Of a stretch of 50,327 nt of DNA, positions 1 through 7,261 are shown piece by piece. The notes under the pieces are model-generated. The model searched no databases. It saw only the letters and a list, made by a program, of their open reading frames with translations, and was not told where the DNA came from. The number at the start of each line of letters is the position of its first letter. Within the stretch, counting starts at the first letter, position 1. Where the stretch lies: positions 1 to 50,327 of the forward strand of contig JADGPP010000015.1 in NCBI GenBank assembly GCA_017882375.1. Direction: 5' to 3'. Origin of the DNA: Solirubrobacteraceae bacterium (GTDB lineage Bacteria; Actinomycetota; Thermoleophilia; Solirubrobacterales; Solirubrobacteraceae). Position numbers and translations under genes: made by a program.

Positions 1-1
1 C

Positions 2-205
2 AAACCGATCCCGATGCTGCTGCCGGGCGTGACCGACGGCCGCTTCTTCAGCCGGCTGGGCATCCAGACCTATGGCTTCCTGCCGATGCAGCTGTCGCCC
101 GAGCTGCCGTTCATGCAGCTGATCCACGCCGAGAACGAGCGGCTGCCCGCCGACGCCGTCGAGTTCGGCACGACCGCGATCGGGCGGGTGCTCGAGCGTT
201 TCTAG
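2..205 (+). CDS. M20-family metallopeptidase, C-terminal end (partial)
   Basis: Only the last 67 codons are inside the window; the frame is open from base 2 and ends at TAG. The visible stretch, LLPGVTDGRFFSRLGIQTYG followed by a segment ending IHAENERLPADAVEFG, matches the end of M20/M25/M40 zinc peptidases and carboxypeptidases. In that family the TD.RFF motif belongs to the catalytic domain and the conserved His near the end (IHAENER) is a metal ligand. These enzymes hydrolyse N-acyl amino acids or small peptides. The substrate cannot be judged from the tail alone. Confidence 0.75.
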   Translation, partial: KPIPMLLPGVTDGRFFSRLGIQTYGFLPMQLSPELPFMQLIHAENERLPADAVEFGTTAIGRVLERF

Positions 206-246
206 CGCGGAGGCGGTTGTGATGACAGGGCGACCTCGGACGTAGT

Positions 247-489
247 TTGGGTAGTGGGCGCGGCGGCAACTCCGCGGTGGAAGTCACCGTGCTCGGCGAC
301 GCGCACGCCGGCGGCGAGCAGTCGACGTTGGGCAAGGCGCTGCACGACGCCAGCGACTTACTGAAGGTCGCACTTGCCGTGCTGATCGTCGCGCTGGCCG
401 TGCTCGTGCCGCTGGCGATCCTCGCCGCGCTCGTGCTGCTCGGCTGGCGTGCCTCGCGGCGTCGCCTACGCGAGCGCGCGCTGTCCTAG
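247..489 (+). pseudogene. DUF4349-like C-terminal fragment (probable remnant)
   Basis: An 80-codon frame from TTG. Its middle (about residues 38-66) is one strong transmembrane segment, followed by a basic tail (WRASRRRLRERAL). The order short beta segment (AVEVTVLG), Gly/Ala linker, transmembrane helix and Arg-rich tail is that of the C-terminal end of DUF4349 membrane proteins. The long periplasmic domain of that family is missing, and only about 40 bp separate this frame from the upstream gene. I read it as a truncated relic; it could still be expressed as a small membrane protein. No convincing ribosome site is visible. Confidence 0.4.
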
Positions 490-580
490 CGTCCTAGCTT
501 CCGCGCCAGGCAACCGTCACCGCGCAACGAGCGGCCGCGCGCACGAACATCGTGGAGCGTCAGCGGAACTCATAAGAAAA

Positions 581-603
581 ACTGGCTGCGCGGCCAGTAT
601 GAT
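581..603 (+). promoter_or_regulatory. Palindromic operator and -10 box of the P450 gene
   Basis: ACTGGCTGCGCGGCCAGT at 581..598 is a near-perfect 18-bp palindrome (6-bp arms, GCGC centre), typical of TetR-type operators. It runs into a -10 box TATGAT at 598..603. The start codon follows at 639 with a GGAGG ribosome site. A bound repressor would cover the spacer between -35 and -10. The regulator itself is not in view. Confidence 0.5.
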
Positions 604-638
604 TCTGGCGCATTCCGCATCGGCGAACTGGAGGTCTG

Positions 639-1871
639 ATGGCAACGGTTGGGCGCGACATCGACAGCGTGGAACTCACCGAGCGCGAGCTGTGGCTCGA
701 CGGGCCGCCGCTGGAGGTCTTCAAGCAGATGCGCAGCCAGTGCCCGGTGCACTGGACCGAGAGCTTTCAGGAACTGCCGGATGAGGAGGGCTTCTGGTCG
801 GTGACGACGGCCGACGACGTTCATACGGTCAGCCGCGACTGGCAGACCTACTCCTCCGAACTCGGCGGCGTGGTCGTCGCGGCGGCCGGCTTTCCGATCG
901 AGCTCGCGCGCGCGATGTTCATCGGCATGGACCCGCCCAAGCACGACCGGCTGAAGGCGCTGTTCCAGCGCGGCTTCACGCCCAAGCGCATCGCCGACCA
1001 CGAGGACGCGATCCGCGCGATTGCCATCAAGGTGCTCGATGGGCTGGAGGGCCGCGAGACGTGCGACCTCGTCGCCGATGTCGCCCAGCCGGTCGTCTCG
1101 CGCGTGATCGGCAGCTTCATGGGCATCTCCGAGGAGGATGACCTGATCTGGGCGAAACTGATGAACTCGACGCTCGGCGCCGGCGACCCCGATCTGAACC
1201 CCGACGGCTTCGACGGCGCGGTGCACAAAGACATCCCCGAGGTGTTCGAGCGCTGTCGCAAACTGATCGCCGAGCGCCAGCAGCACCCAACCGACGATCT
1301 GACGAGCGTGCTCGTACACGCCGAGCTCGACGGGCAGGGCCTGGAGGAACACGAGATCGTCATGGGCTTCTTCCTGCTCATGGCCGCCGGCAACGACAGC
1401 ACCAAGGCGACCTACTGCAGCGGCATGCGCGCGCTGATCGAAAACCCCGAACAGATGCAGCTCCTGCTCGACGACCCGTCGCTCGTGCCCGCCGCCGTCG
1501 AGGAGTCCCTGCGCATGTTCCCCGCCTTCGCGCACTTCCGCCGCACCGCCACCTGCGATGCAGAGCTGCACGGGCAGAAGATCCGCCAGGGCGACAAGGT
1601 CGTCATGTGGTACGCATCCTCAAACCGCGACGAGACGCGCTTCGACGAACCCGACCGCTTCGAGCTGCGTCGCACAGAAGAGCATCAGGCCTTCGGCGCC
1701 GGCGGCCGCCACTTCTGCCTAGGCACCGCGCTCGCGCGACTGGAGCTGAAGATCCTCATCGAGGAGACCATCAAGCGCTTCCCCAACATCCAGATGATCG
1801 ACCGCCCCAGCCACGTCGAATCGCTGTTCCTCAACCAGCTCAAGACGCTGCCCGTGCGGCTCACGCCCTAG
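639..1871 (+). CDS. Cytochrome P450
   Basis: Haem-thiolate monooxygenase of 410 aa, the usual size of a soluble bacterial class I P450; it would need ferredoxin and ferredoxin reductase from elsewhere. Visible landmarks are the I-helix oxygen-activation motif AAGNDST near residue 250, the K-helix ExxR at E289-R292, and the haem-binding loop FGAGGRHFCLG with Cys360 as axial ligand. There is no signal or membrane segment. The ATG is set by GGAGG about 7 nt upstream. The substrate is not predictable; the general look resembles actinobacterial P450s acting on terpenoid, steroid or fatty substrates. The palindrome at 581..598 suggests ligand-controlled repression. Confidence 0.95.
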   Translation: MATVGRDIDSVELTERELWLDGPPLEVFKQMRSQCPVHWTESFQELPDEEGFWSVTTADDVHTVSRDWQTYSSELGGVVVAAAGFPIELARAMFIGMDPPKHDRLKALFQRGFTPKRIADHEDAIRAIAIKVLDGLEGRETCDLVADVAQPVVSRVIGSFMGISEEDDLIWAKLMNSTLGAGDPDLNPDGFDGAVHKDIPEVFERCRKLIAERQQHPTDDLTSVLVHAELDGQGLEEHEIVMGFFLLMAAGNDSTKATYCSGMRALIENPEQMQLLLDDPSLVPAAVEESLRMFPAFAHFRRTATCDAELHGQKIRQGDKVVMWYASSNRDETRFDEPDRFELRRTEEHQAFGAGGRHFCLGTALARLELKILIEETIKRFPNIQMIDRPSHVESLFLNQLKTLPVRLTP

Positions 1872-1886
1872 CCGACGCTCGACTCC

Positions 1887-1914
1887 CGACTGCCGACTGC
1901 CGACTGCCGACTGC
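1887..1914. repeat. 7-bp tandem repeat, 4 units
   Basis: Four perfect head-to-tail copies of CGACTGC directly after the P450 stop codon. It is a simple-sequence expansion in the 3' region with no coding role seen. Confidence 0.8.
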
Positions 1915-1961
1915 CGTGGGGAGTCGGCCACTCGAGGGCGGGGGTGGTGGTGCTCATTGTG

Positions 1962-2026
1962 CAGACTTGGTGCGCGATGGTATCTACGCGAGGCGCCAGC
2001 GTATATACGTTGGCGCACCGAGTCTG
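1962..2026 (+). repeat. Interspersed hairpin repeat, copy A
   Basis: An imperfect inverted repeat. The outer arms CAGACTTGGTGCGC (1962..1975) and GCGCACCGAGTCTG (2013..2026) match at 13 of 14 positions; inside, GGTATCTAC faces GTATATAC across a 13-nt loop. The 51-bp core (1969..2019) has a same-length relative at 49342..49392 and a variant, inverted relative at 32666..32781. It lies between two convergent genes. It may be a REP-like or MITE-like non-coding element. Confidence 0.7.
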
Positions 2027-2155
2027 TAAAACGAGATACAGCCCGCACGCGTTCTAGCCCAAGGGCTGAGCCGCCCGCCTCTGGCGCCGTCCGGCGGCGC
2101 TATCCGCGCCCGAGCAGGCAAACGCGCGATACGCGCAGGCCGGTGGCGCCGAGGC

Positions 2156-2509
2156 TCACGTACTGCATCGCGCCGCCAAGCCGAACGGGTTGCCCTCGGA
2201 GTCCTTGCAGATCGCCCAGCGCTCGCCGGGGTGCACGACGCTGCCGCCGAGCGCCGGGACCTGCGCGAGCGCGCCGGCGATGTCGGGCACCTCGAAGTAC
2301 GGCAGCGAGAAGGAGTCGCCGGGGCCGCGGCCGCGCGCGTGGACGCCGACCGTCGGCGCCGTGTCGCTGTCCTCGCCGCTCGTCTGCCAGCCCTCGCCCT
2401 GAGACGCCGTGCGTGGCTCAAGCGATGCGCCGAGCAGGCCGCTCCAGAAGCTGCGGGCGCGCTCGGGGTCGTCGGCCGGGAACTCGATCAGCGCGAGCGT
2501 CGAAGGCAT
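2156..2509 (-). CDS. VOC (glyoxalase/bleomycin-resistance) family protein
   Basis: A 117-aa single-module VOC protein. It starts with the typical IEFPADDPERARSFWSGLLG strand-helix unit and ends with the second-half signature WAICKDSEGNPFGL, in which the Asp/Glu-Gly-Asn-Pro-Phe turn is diagnostic. The family uses paired beta-alpha-beta-beta-beta modules to bind a metal or small ligand. Reactions range from isomerisation to antibiotic binding, so no substrate can be assigned. It starts only 9 bp after the end of the secreted glycosidase-like gene at 2519..3472 on the same strand and is probably co-transcribed with it. Confidence 0.85.
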   Translation of the reverse strand: MPSTLALIEFPADDPERARSFWSGLLGASLEPRTASQGEGWQTSGEDSDTAPTVGVHARGRGPGDSFSLPYFEVPDIAGALAQVPALGGSVVHPGERWAICKDSEGNPFGLAARCST

Positions 2510-2518
2510 GGCCTCACG

Positions 2519-3472
2519 TTAGCCCGTCTGGGCTGCCTGGCCGAGGGCGGCATGCTCTTCGGTGAAGGCTTCCTTCAGAGCGCCGGCCAGCGGCGCGGCG
2601 GCGCGCAGTGCATCCTGCGCGCCGTACCACCAGAAGTAGCCGCCGACGTAGTAGCGGAGGCCGGGGTTCAGCGCGTAGGCCCAGCTCATGATCTGCGCGG
2701 CCTTCGCGGCTGAGCCGCGGCTGGCGTGGTGGGGCAGGCCGACCTCGCCGAAGCCGAGGGCCGCGTTGGGGAACAGGACATGCAGTTGCGTCAGGTAGGC
2801 GGCGAGGTCTACGGAGCTCGGCTCGGTGTGTCGGCACTGCGTGGGGTAGTAGGAGAGAAAGACGTAGTCCAGGCCGTTGGCGACCTGCGCCGGGACGTAC
2901 TGCTGAGCGAACTGCACGGGCGTCAGCTCCGCCGGACCGTCGCCGCAGTTGTTCTTGGCGAAGTTGTTGGCGTAGAAGGTGAGCGCGGTCTTTGCTTCCG
3001 CGGCGGTCACCTCTTCGTATGCCGCGGTCAGCTTGGCCGAGACCGTCGCGTAGGGACCTGTCCAGTTGCCGTTGACCTCGTTGCCGATCTCCCAGATGTC
3101 GACGTTCGGTGCGAGCAGGCTGACGTAGGACCGCACGCGTTGTGCAAAGGCGACCGTCGAGATCGCCTTCTCCTCGGAGGAGTCCAGCAGCTCTCCCATC
3201 ACGCCGCTGACGCCATGGATCTGGGCGAGCGCCGGCACGTAGTACTGCGCCGGCTGCTGCGCGTCGAAGTACACGCGCGTCGTCGGTCGGTATGGGAGCG
3301 TGGCGAGCGAGCCGACGATTTCTTCGAGGTGGCCGACTTCGTCGATCGTTATGCCGTAGAGAACCGGGGACGGGCCCGGACGCGTCGCGGCGCTTGGCTG
3401 TGCCGGTGAGGCGGCCACGGTCCACGCCAGCACAGTCGCCACAACGACGATCAGCCGCTGCGCTGGAGCCAT
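2519..3472 (-). CDS. Secreted glycoside hydrolase-like (beta/alpha)8 protein
   Basis: Protein of 317 aa with an N-terminal signal peptide (hydrophobic LIVVVATVLAWTVAA, then an Ala-Gln-Pro cleavage region). The mature part looks like a clan GH-A barrel. DIWEIGNEVNGNW near residue 145 fits the Asn-Glu acid/base strand, and GFGEVGLP near residue 245 places a Glu where the nucleophile of beta-strand 7 would be. Aromatic strands such as FLSYYPTQC and GGYFWWYG fit a sugar-binding cleft. The GH family is not assignable by eye. ATG at 3472 is preferred to an in-frame TTG at 3490, which would only lengthen the basic n-region. Last upstream partner of the VOC gene. Confidence 0.7.
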   Translation of the reverse strand: MAPAQRLIVVVATVLAWTVAASPAQPSAATRPGPSPVLYGITIDEVGHLEEIVGSLATLPYRPTTRVYFDAQQPAQYYVPALAQIHGVSGVMGELLDSSEEKAISTVAFAQRVRSYVSLLAPNVDIWEIGNEVNGNWTGPYATVSAKLTAAYEEVTAAEAKTALTFYANNFAKNNCGDGPAELTPVQFAQQYVPAQVANGLDYVFLSYYPTQCRHTEPSSVDLAAYLTQLHVLFPNAALGFGEVGLPHHASRGSAAKAAQIMSWAYALNPGLRYYVGGYFWWYGAQDALRAAAPLAGALKEAFTEEHAALGQAAQTG

Positions 3473-3562
3473 CGCAAGTCGTATGCGCAATCCGCTTTTA
3501 CGCCGGTCACGCCAAGGGACGGTACCCGAGCCGGCGATCGCCGCCGAATCGGCGCGAACGCA

Positions 3563-4345
3563 TCAGTCGCGAGCAGCTTTTCCGTTAGACGACTGAACGG
3601 TCTGGCGCACCGCGTCGAGAATGTCGATCGGAATCGGCAGGACGAGCGTGGAATTGTGCTCGGTTGCCACCTCGGCCAGCGTCTGCAGCGTGCGCAGCGT
3701 GAGCGTGCCCGGCTCGCTGGCGATCACGCGGGCGGCCTGCGAAAGGCGCTCGGCCGCCTGATACTCACCTTCGGCGGCAATGATCTTGGCGCGTCGCTCG
3801 CGCTCTGCCTCGGCTTGGCGTGCCATCGCCCGCTTCATCGTGTCCGGGAGGTCGACGTCCTTCGTCTCGACCTTCACCACGTTCACGCCCCACGGCTCGG
3901 TGGCCGCGTCGATGATCTGCTTGAGCAGCTCGTTGATGGTTGCCTGATTGGCCAGGAGGTCGTCGAGCTCGTGCTGTCCGAGCGTCGCGCGGAGTGTCGT
4001 CTGCGCGATCCGCAGAACTGCGTGCTTGTAATCGCGGATCGCGACCACCGCCTTGATCGGGTCGACGACGCGGAAGAACACGGCGGCCTCGACACGTATC
4101 GTGACGTTGTCCTTCGTGATCAGATCCTGTGGCGGAATGTCAGCCGTGTCGACCTGCAGGTTCACCCATCGGGCACGCTCGACCAGCGGGATGATCAGTA
4201 CGAGGCCGGGCCCGCGCGCGCCGCGCAGGCGCCCGAGACGGAAGACGACGATGCGCTGATACTCGCGAACGATGCGAATGGCGCTGGCAAGCACGATCAC
4301 AACGAGAACGCCGAGAGAGATGAGCACGACGGCCAATGCGGACAT
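3563..4345 (-). CDS. SPFH/Band 7 slipin (stomatin-like) membrane protein
   Basis: Protein of 260 aa with one N-terminal membrane helix (ALAVVLISLGVLVVIVLAS), then the Band 7 core beginning IVREYQRIVVFRLGRLRGAR with GPGLVLIIPLVE. It continues through DIPPQDLITKDNVTIRVEAA and the coiled-coil region MKRAMARQAEAERERRAKII, and ends in a short tail. This is the bacterial stomatin/slipin layout; such proteins oligomerise in membrane microdomains and often work with NfeD proteases. No nfeD gene lies beside it. An upstream in-frame start would add 29 Arg-rich residues before the membrane helix, so ATG at 4345 is chosen. Confidence 0.92.
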   Translation of the reverse strand: MSALAVVLISLGVLVVIVLASAIRIVREYQRIVVFRLGRLRGARGPGLVLIIPLVERARWVNLQVDTADIPPQDLITKDNVTIRVEAAVFFRVVDPIKAVVAIRDYKHAVLRIAQTTLRATLGQHELDDLLANQATINELLKQIIDAATEPWGVNVVKVETKDVDLPDTMKRAMARQAEAERERRAKIIAAEGEYQAAERLSQAARVIASEPGTLTLRTLQTLAEVATEHNSTLVLPIPIDILDAVRQTVQSSNGKAARD

Positions 4346-4555
4346 GCAACGAGACTCACACGCTCGCCGGCGATTCGCATCCGTATCGGCTGCCTGCGCT
4401 CGCTTCGGATAACTACCTGCGACGGTCCGCAAGGCCGTCGCGTCTCACGTGGGCTTTCGTCGCTTCCGTGGGCGCTCGCCGCTCGCGGAAAACCCGTCGT
4501 CTCCGGCCGGACTATCCCCGATGCGCCCTTCAGGCGGCGACGTTTGACTGAGAGC

Positions 4556-4870
4556 ATGTCCAGTGCCGAGACCCAGCAGATGCCCCACGACCTCGAGGCG
4601 GAAGTTCGCGAGCAGGCGCTCGAGCGACTGAAGAAGCGCCGCGACCTTGGTGCGCACCTCGTGTCCTACCTGATCATCAATGCGGCGCTGTGGGGCGTAT
4701 GGGCGCTCACCGGCGCCGGATACGCTTGGCCGGTCTGGGTGACCGGCGGCTGGGCGATCGGACTGGCGCTGAACGCGTGGGATGTGTACGGACGGCGGCC
4801 GATCACCGAGACCGACATCCGTCGTGAGATGGATCGTCTGCGCGTAAGCGCAGACGCCCGCCGGTCCTAG
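4556..4870 (+). CDS. 2TM-domain membrane protein
   Basis: Protein of 104 aa. An N-terminal charged helix (EVREQALERLKKRRDLGAHL) leads into two closely spaced membrane segments (LVSYLIINAALWGVWALTG and WPVWVTGGWAIGLALNAWDVY), followed by a charged tail RREMDRLR. This is the layout of the small 2TM domain family, also found fused to histidine kinases. Function unknown. The same frame is open far upstream, but that part overlaps the SPFH gene on the other strand and has no coding character, so ATG at 4556 is used. Confidence 0.8.
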   Translation: MSSAETQQMPHDLEAEVREQALERLKKRRDLGAHLVSYLIINAALWGVWALTGAGYAWPVWVTGGWAIGLALNAWDVYGRRPITETDIRREMDRLRVSADARRS

Positions 4871-4978
4871 CGCGCGAGCTCCCGCCGCGGACACCCTCGA
4901 TCGCCGGCCTGCGCGAGCACGCGGCCGCGTGCTGGCATCAGGCCGCGTGTCCGGGCCGGCGCACGACCATCCACGGAT

Positions 4979-6562
4979 GTGTTTACTCCAGCCGACTCGA
5001 TGAGTTGTCATGTTCCAGGGACGTGCCGGGCGCCGGTCGGTGCCCGCGGTAGCAAGCCCGCGGCGCGGCCGTTGCTGCTCTGCGGCGCGCTCTTGCTCTC
5101 GCTGGCGCCGACCGCCCTCGGCCAGGTCGCGAGCAGGGCATCGACTGCCGCGAAGGCTGCCGGGGCTCGCCCGAAGCCGACGACCGTGACGGTCTCAGCC
5201 GACCGCACGCACCCGGGCGCCGCCGTCCCGCAGGGCTTTCTCGGGCTGTCGTTTGAGATGTCTGCGCTGGCGCAGATGGCGCGCTACTCCGATCGCGGCA
5301 ACCTGGTGGCGATGCTGCGCTCGCTCGGGCCCGGCGTGCTGCGCTTCGGCGGCGTGTCGGCAGACACGCGGATCGCCTGGACCGACACGCGCACCCCGCG
5401 CCCGTCGTGGGCGACGAACGTAGTCGACGTGGACGACTTCCACGAGCTGGCCGCGCTGGCGTCGGCGAGCGGCTGGCACATCGTGCTGACGGTCGGCATC
5501 GTGCACTTCGAACCGACGGCGGCCGCGCGCGAGGTCGCAGCGGCGAAGGCGGCGCTCGGAGAATGGCTCTCGGCTATCGAGATCGGCAACGAGCCCAACG
5601 CCTATGCACAGCACGCGATGCGCTCGGAACCGTGGGAACTCTCCCAGTACGTGAACGAAGTCGCCGCATACCGCAGTGCTATCGAAGCCGCCGCGCCGGG
5701 CATCCCGCTGTACGGCCCGGACGTGTCGGGGTCCTCGGCGTTCGAAAGCTGGGGGCCGGGCGAGGCGGTGGCCGAGCAGCCGGCGATACTGACCGGGCAT
5801 CACTACCCGCTCGGCTGCGAACAGCAGCCGCGGCCCTCGATCACGCGGCTGCTGAGCGCGCCGATCCGGCTCAAGGAGGTCGGCTCGCTGCGCCGCTACA
5901 CGACGATCTCCCAGGCGGGCGGCCTGCCGTTTCGCCTGGACGAGACCAACTCGGTCTCCTGCGGAGGCGTCGCCGACATCAGCAACACGTTCGCCTCGGC
6001 GCTGTGGGCGGCCGGCTTCCTGCCGCAGGTCATGGCGTCGGGCGCCATCGGCGTGAACCTGCACGGCAATCCAACCAACTGCAGGGGCTACTCGCCGGTC
6101 TGCGCGCCCGGGCCGCTGGAGCTCTCCACGGGCGAGCTCCAGGCGCAACCAGAGTGGTACGCGCTGCTGCTCGCCAGAGAACTGATCGGGGCCCGGCCGC
6201 TGCCCACCGCGATGAAGGTCAGACCGCCGGTGGCCAACGTGCAGGCGAGCGGCTTCCTCGCGGCGGACGGCAGCCTGCGCTTCGTCGTCGTCGACTACGA
6301 CCCGCTGGGTAAGCCCGACGTCGTTGTGCGCCTACGAGTGGGGACGGGGTACTCGGGGGCGAGCACGTTGTCGCTGACCGGACCTTCCCTGCACGCCTTG
6401 TCGGGTGTGGAGCTCGGGGAACGCGAAGTCGCCCCCGACGGATCGTGGAGCGCAGGGCGGTTGCCGCGCACGAGCAGCAACGGTGGTCTGGTCACGGTGA
6501 AGCTCGCTGCCGCGAGCGCGGCCTTGGTCAGCGTCTCGCCGAGCGTGAGCGCGAGCGGCTGA
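4979..6562 (+). CDS. Secreted GH79-like glycoside hydrolase
   Basis: Protein of 527 aa with an N-terminal signal sequence (RPLLLCGALLLSLAPTALGQ). The mature part begins GFLGLSFEMSALAQM and has LRFGGVSADTRIAWTD, both as in GH79 heparanase/beta-glucuronidase barrels. EIGNEPNAYA near residue 200 supplies the acid/base Glu and FRLDETNSVSCGG near residue 320 the nucleophile Glu. The last ~130 residues look like the beta-sandwich that accompanies the GH79 barrel. It probably cleaves glucuronic-acid or related glycosides outside the cell. GTG 4979 and ATG 5000 are both possible starts; neither has a clear ribosome site. A single gene, read away from the 2TM gene. Confidence 0.85.
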   Translation: MFTPADSMSCHVPGTCRAPVGARGSKPAARPLLLCGALLLSLAPTALGQVASRASTAAKAAGARPKPTTVTVSADRTHPGAAVPQGFLGLSFEMSALAQMARYSDRGNLVAMLRSLGPGVLRFGGVSADTRIAWTDTRTPRPSWATNVVDVDDFHELAALASASGWHIVLTVGIVHFEPTAAAREVAAAKAALGEWLSAIEIGNEPNAYAQHAMRSEPWELSQYVNEVAAYRSAIEAAAPGIPLYGPDVSGSSAFESWGPGEAVAEQPAILTGHHYPLGCEQQPRPSITRLLSAPIRLKEVGSLRRYTTISQAGGLPFRLDETNSVSCGGVADISNTFASALWAAGFLPQVMASGAIGVNLHGNPTNCRGYSPVCAPGPLELSTGELQAQPEWYALLLARELIGARPLPTAMKVRPPVANVQASGFLAADGSLRFVVVDYDPLGKPDVVVRLRVGTGYSGASTLSLTGPSLHALSGVELGEREVAPDGSWSAGRLPRTSSNGGLVTVKLAAASAALVSVSPSVSASG

Positions 6563-6625
6563 GCGCGCTCGGCGCCGGTTGACCGTCGGCCAGGGGGGTG
6601 AAATCGGCTGCGGCCGCGCTTGCGG

Positions 6626-6985
6626 TCACGAGGCGAGCCGATTGGCGAAGAACGACAGGATCTCGTCGCGGGCGGAGATCGTCGGTTGGCCGGCTTCGTC
6701 GATCAGATGGGCCGTCACGACGCTGTGCGGGCTCGCCACCACGTGCTCGAAGAACGCAGGCGTGTCAGGGTTTGCCGCGCTGTCGGGGAGCACGCGTGGG
6801 ATGAAACGCTCGCCGAGCGCCTGCGAGTAGGCCGCGAAGCGCTGCGCCTTGCAGAAGCGGTCTCTCTTGAAGCGGTAGGCCATCACGGTCGACGCACGCC
6901 CGGCGGAAGGTGACGGCGCCCTCCTCGACGTCGGGCACCGCATACTTCGTCTGGGAGATAGCCAACAGCCCGACTGAGCTCTCCC
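6626..6985 (-). pseudogene. Broken dienelactone-hydrolase-like gene, C-terminal remnant
   Basis: The last ~85 codons read VMAYRFKRDRFCKAQRFAAY and finish PHSVVTAHLIDEAGQPTISA plus a final helix. This looks like the C-terminal third of an alpha/beta hydrolase of the dienelactone-hydrolase type, including the catalytic-His region. Upstream of about 6895 the homologous-looking sequence (AISQTKYAVPDVEEGAVTFRR) continues only in another frame, and the nucleophile elbow and N-terminal two thirds are absent. I read it as a frameshifted, truncated relic. The rest of 6563..7261 holds nothing I can support. Confidence 0.5.
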
Positions 6986-7261
6986 CACATCCCGTTCGCT
7001 GTGGGGGTGGCGGCCGGCGCCGCGTCACACGGAACCCGCGATACGGCTATGAGCACCAACCCATCGTTGGCGCGCTCGATACTTGACAGCGGCCCAGGCG
7101 CAGCGAAGAACCGTCTTGAGGTACCCAGCCCTCGCATCTCAGCCTGACTGCCCTCGCAGCCCCGGCCGCCACCTGCACCCCGAACCACAGCCCGAAAGCA
7201 CCGAGACCGACACCACCGGACTCCCGATTACCACTGCCCCACTTGACAACCACCACCCATA

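Noticed and set aside
570-1571. Long minus-strand frame opposite the P450 gene
   Set aside because: Mirror frame of a GC-rich gene; composition is Arg/Ala/Asp/His-biased with no domain, while the plus strand is a clear P450. The same reasoning removes the long frames opposite sdhA, sdhB, dnaX, wecB and aidB.
3656-4555. Long N-terminal extension of the 2TM protein
   Set aside because: The frame is open, but it runs opposite the SPFH gene and lacks coding character; the 2TM domain starts right after ATG 4556.
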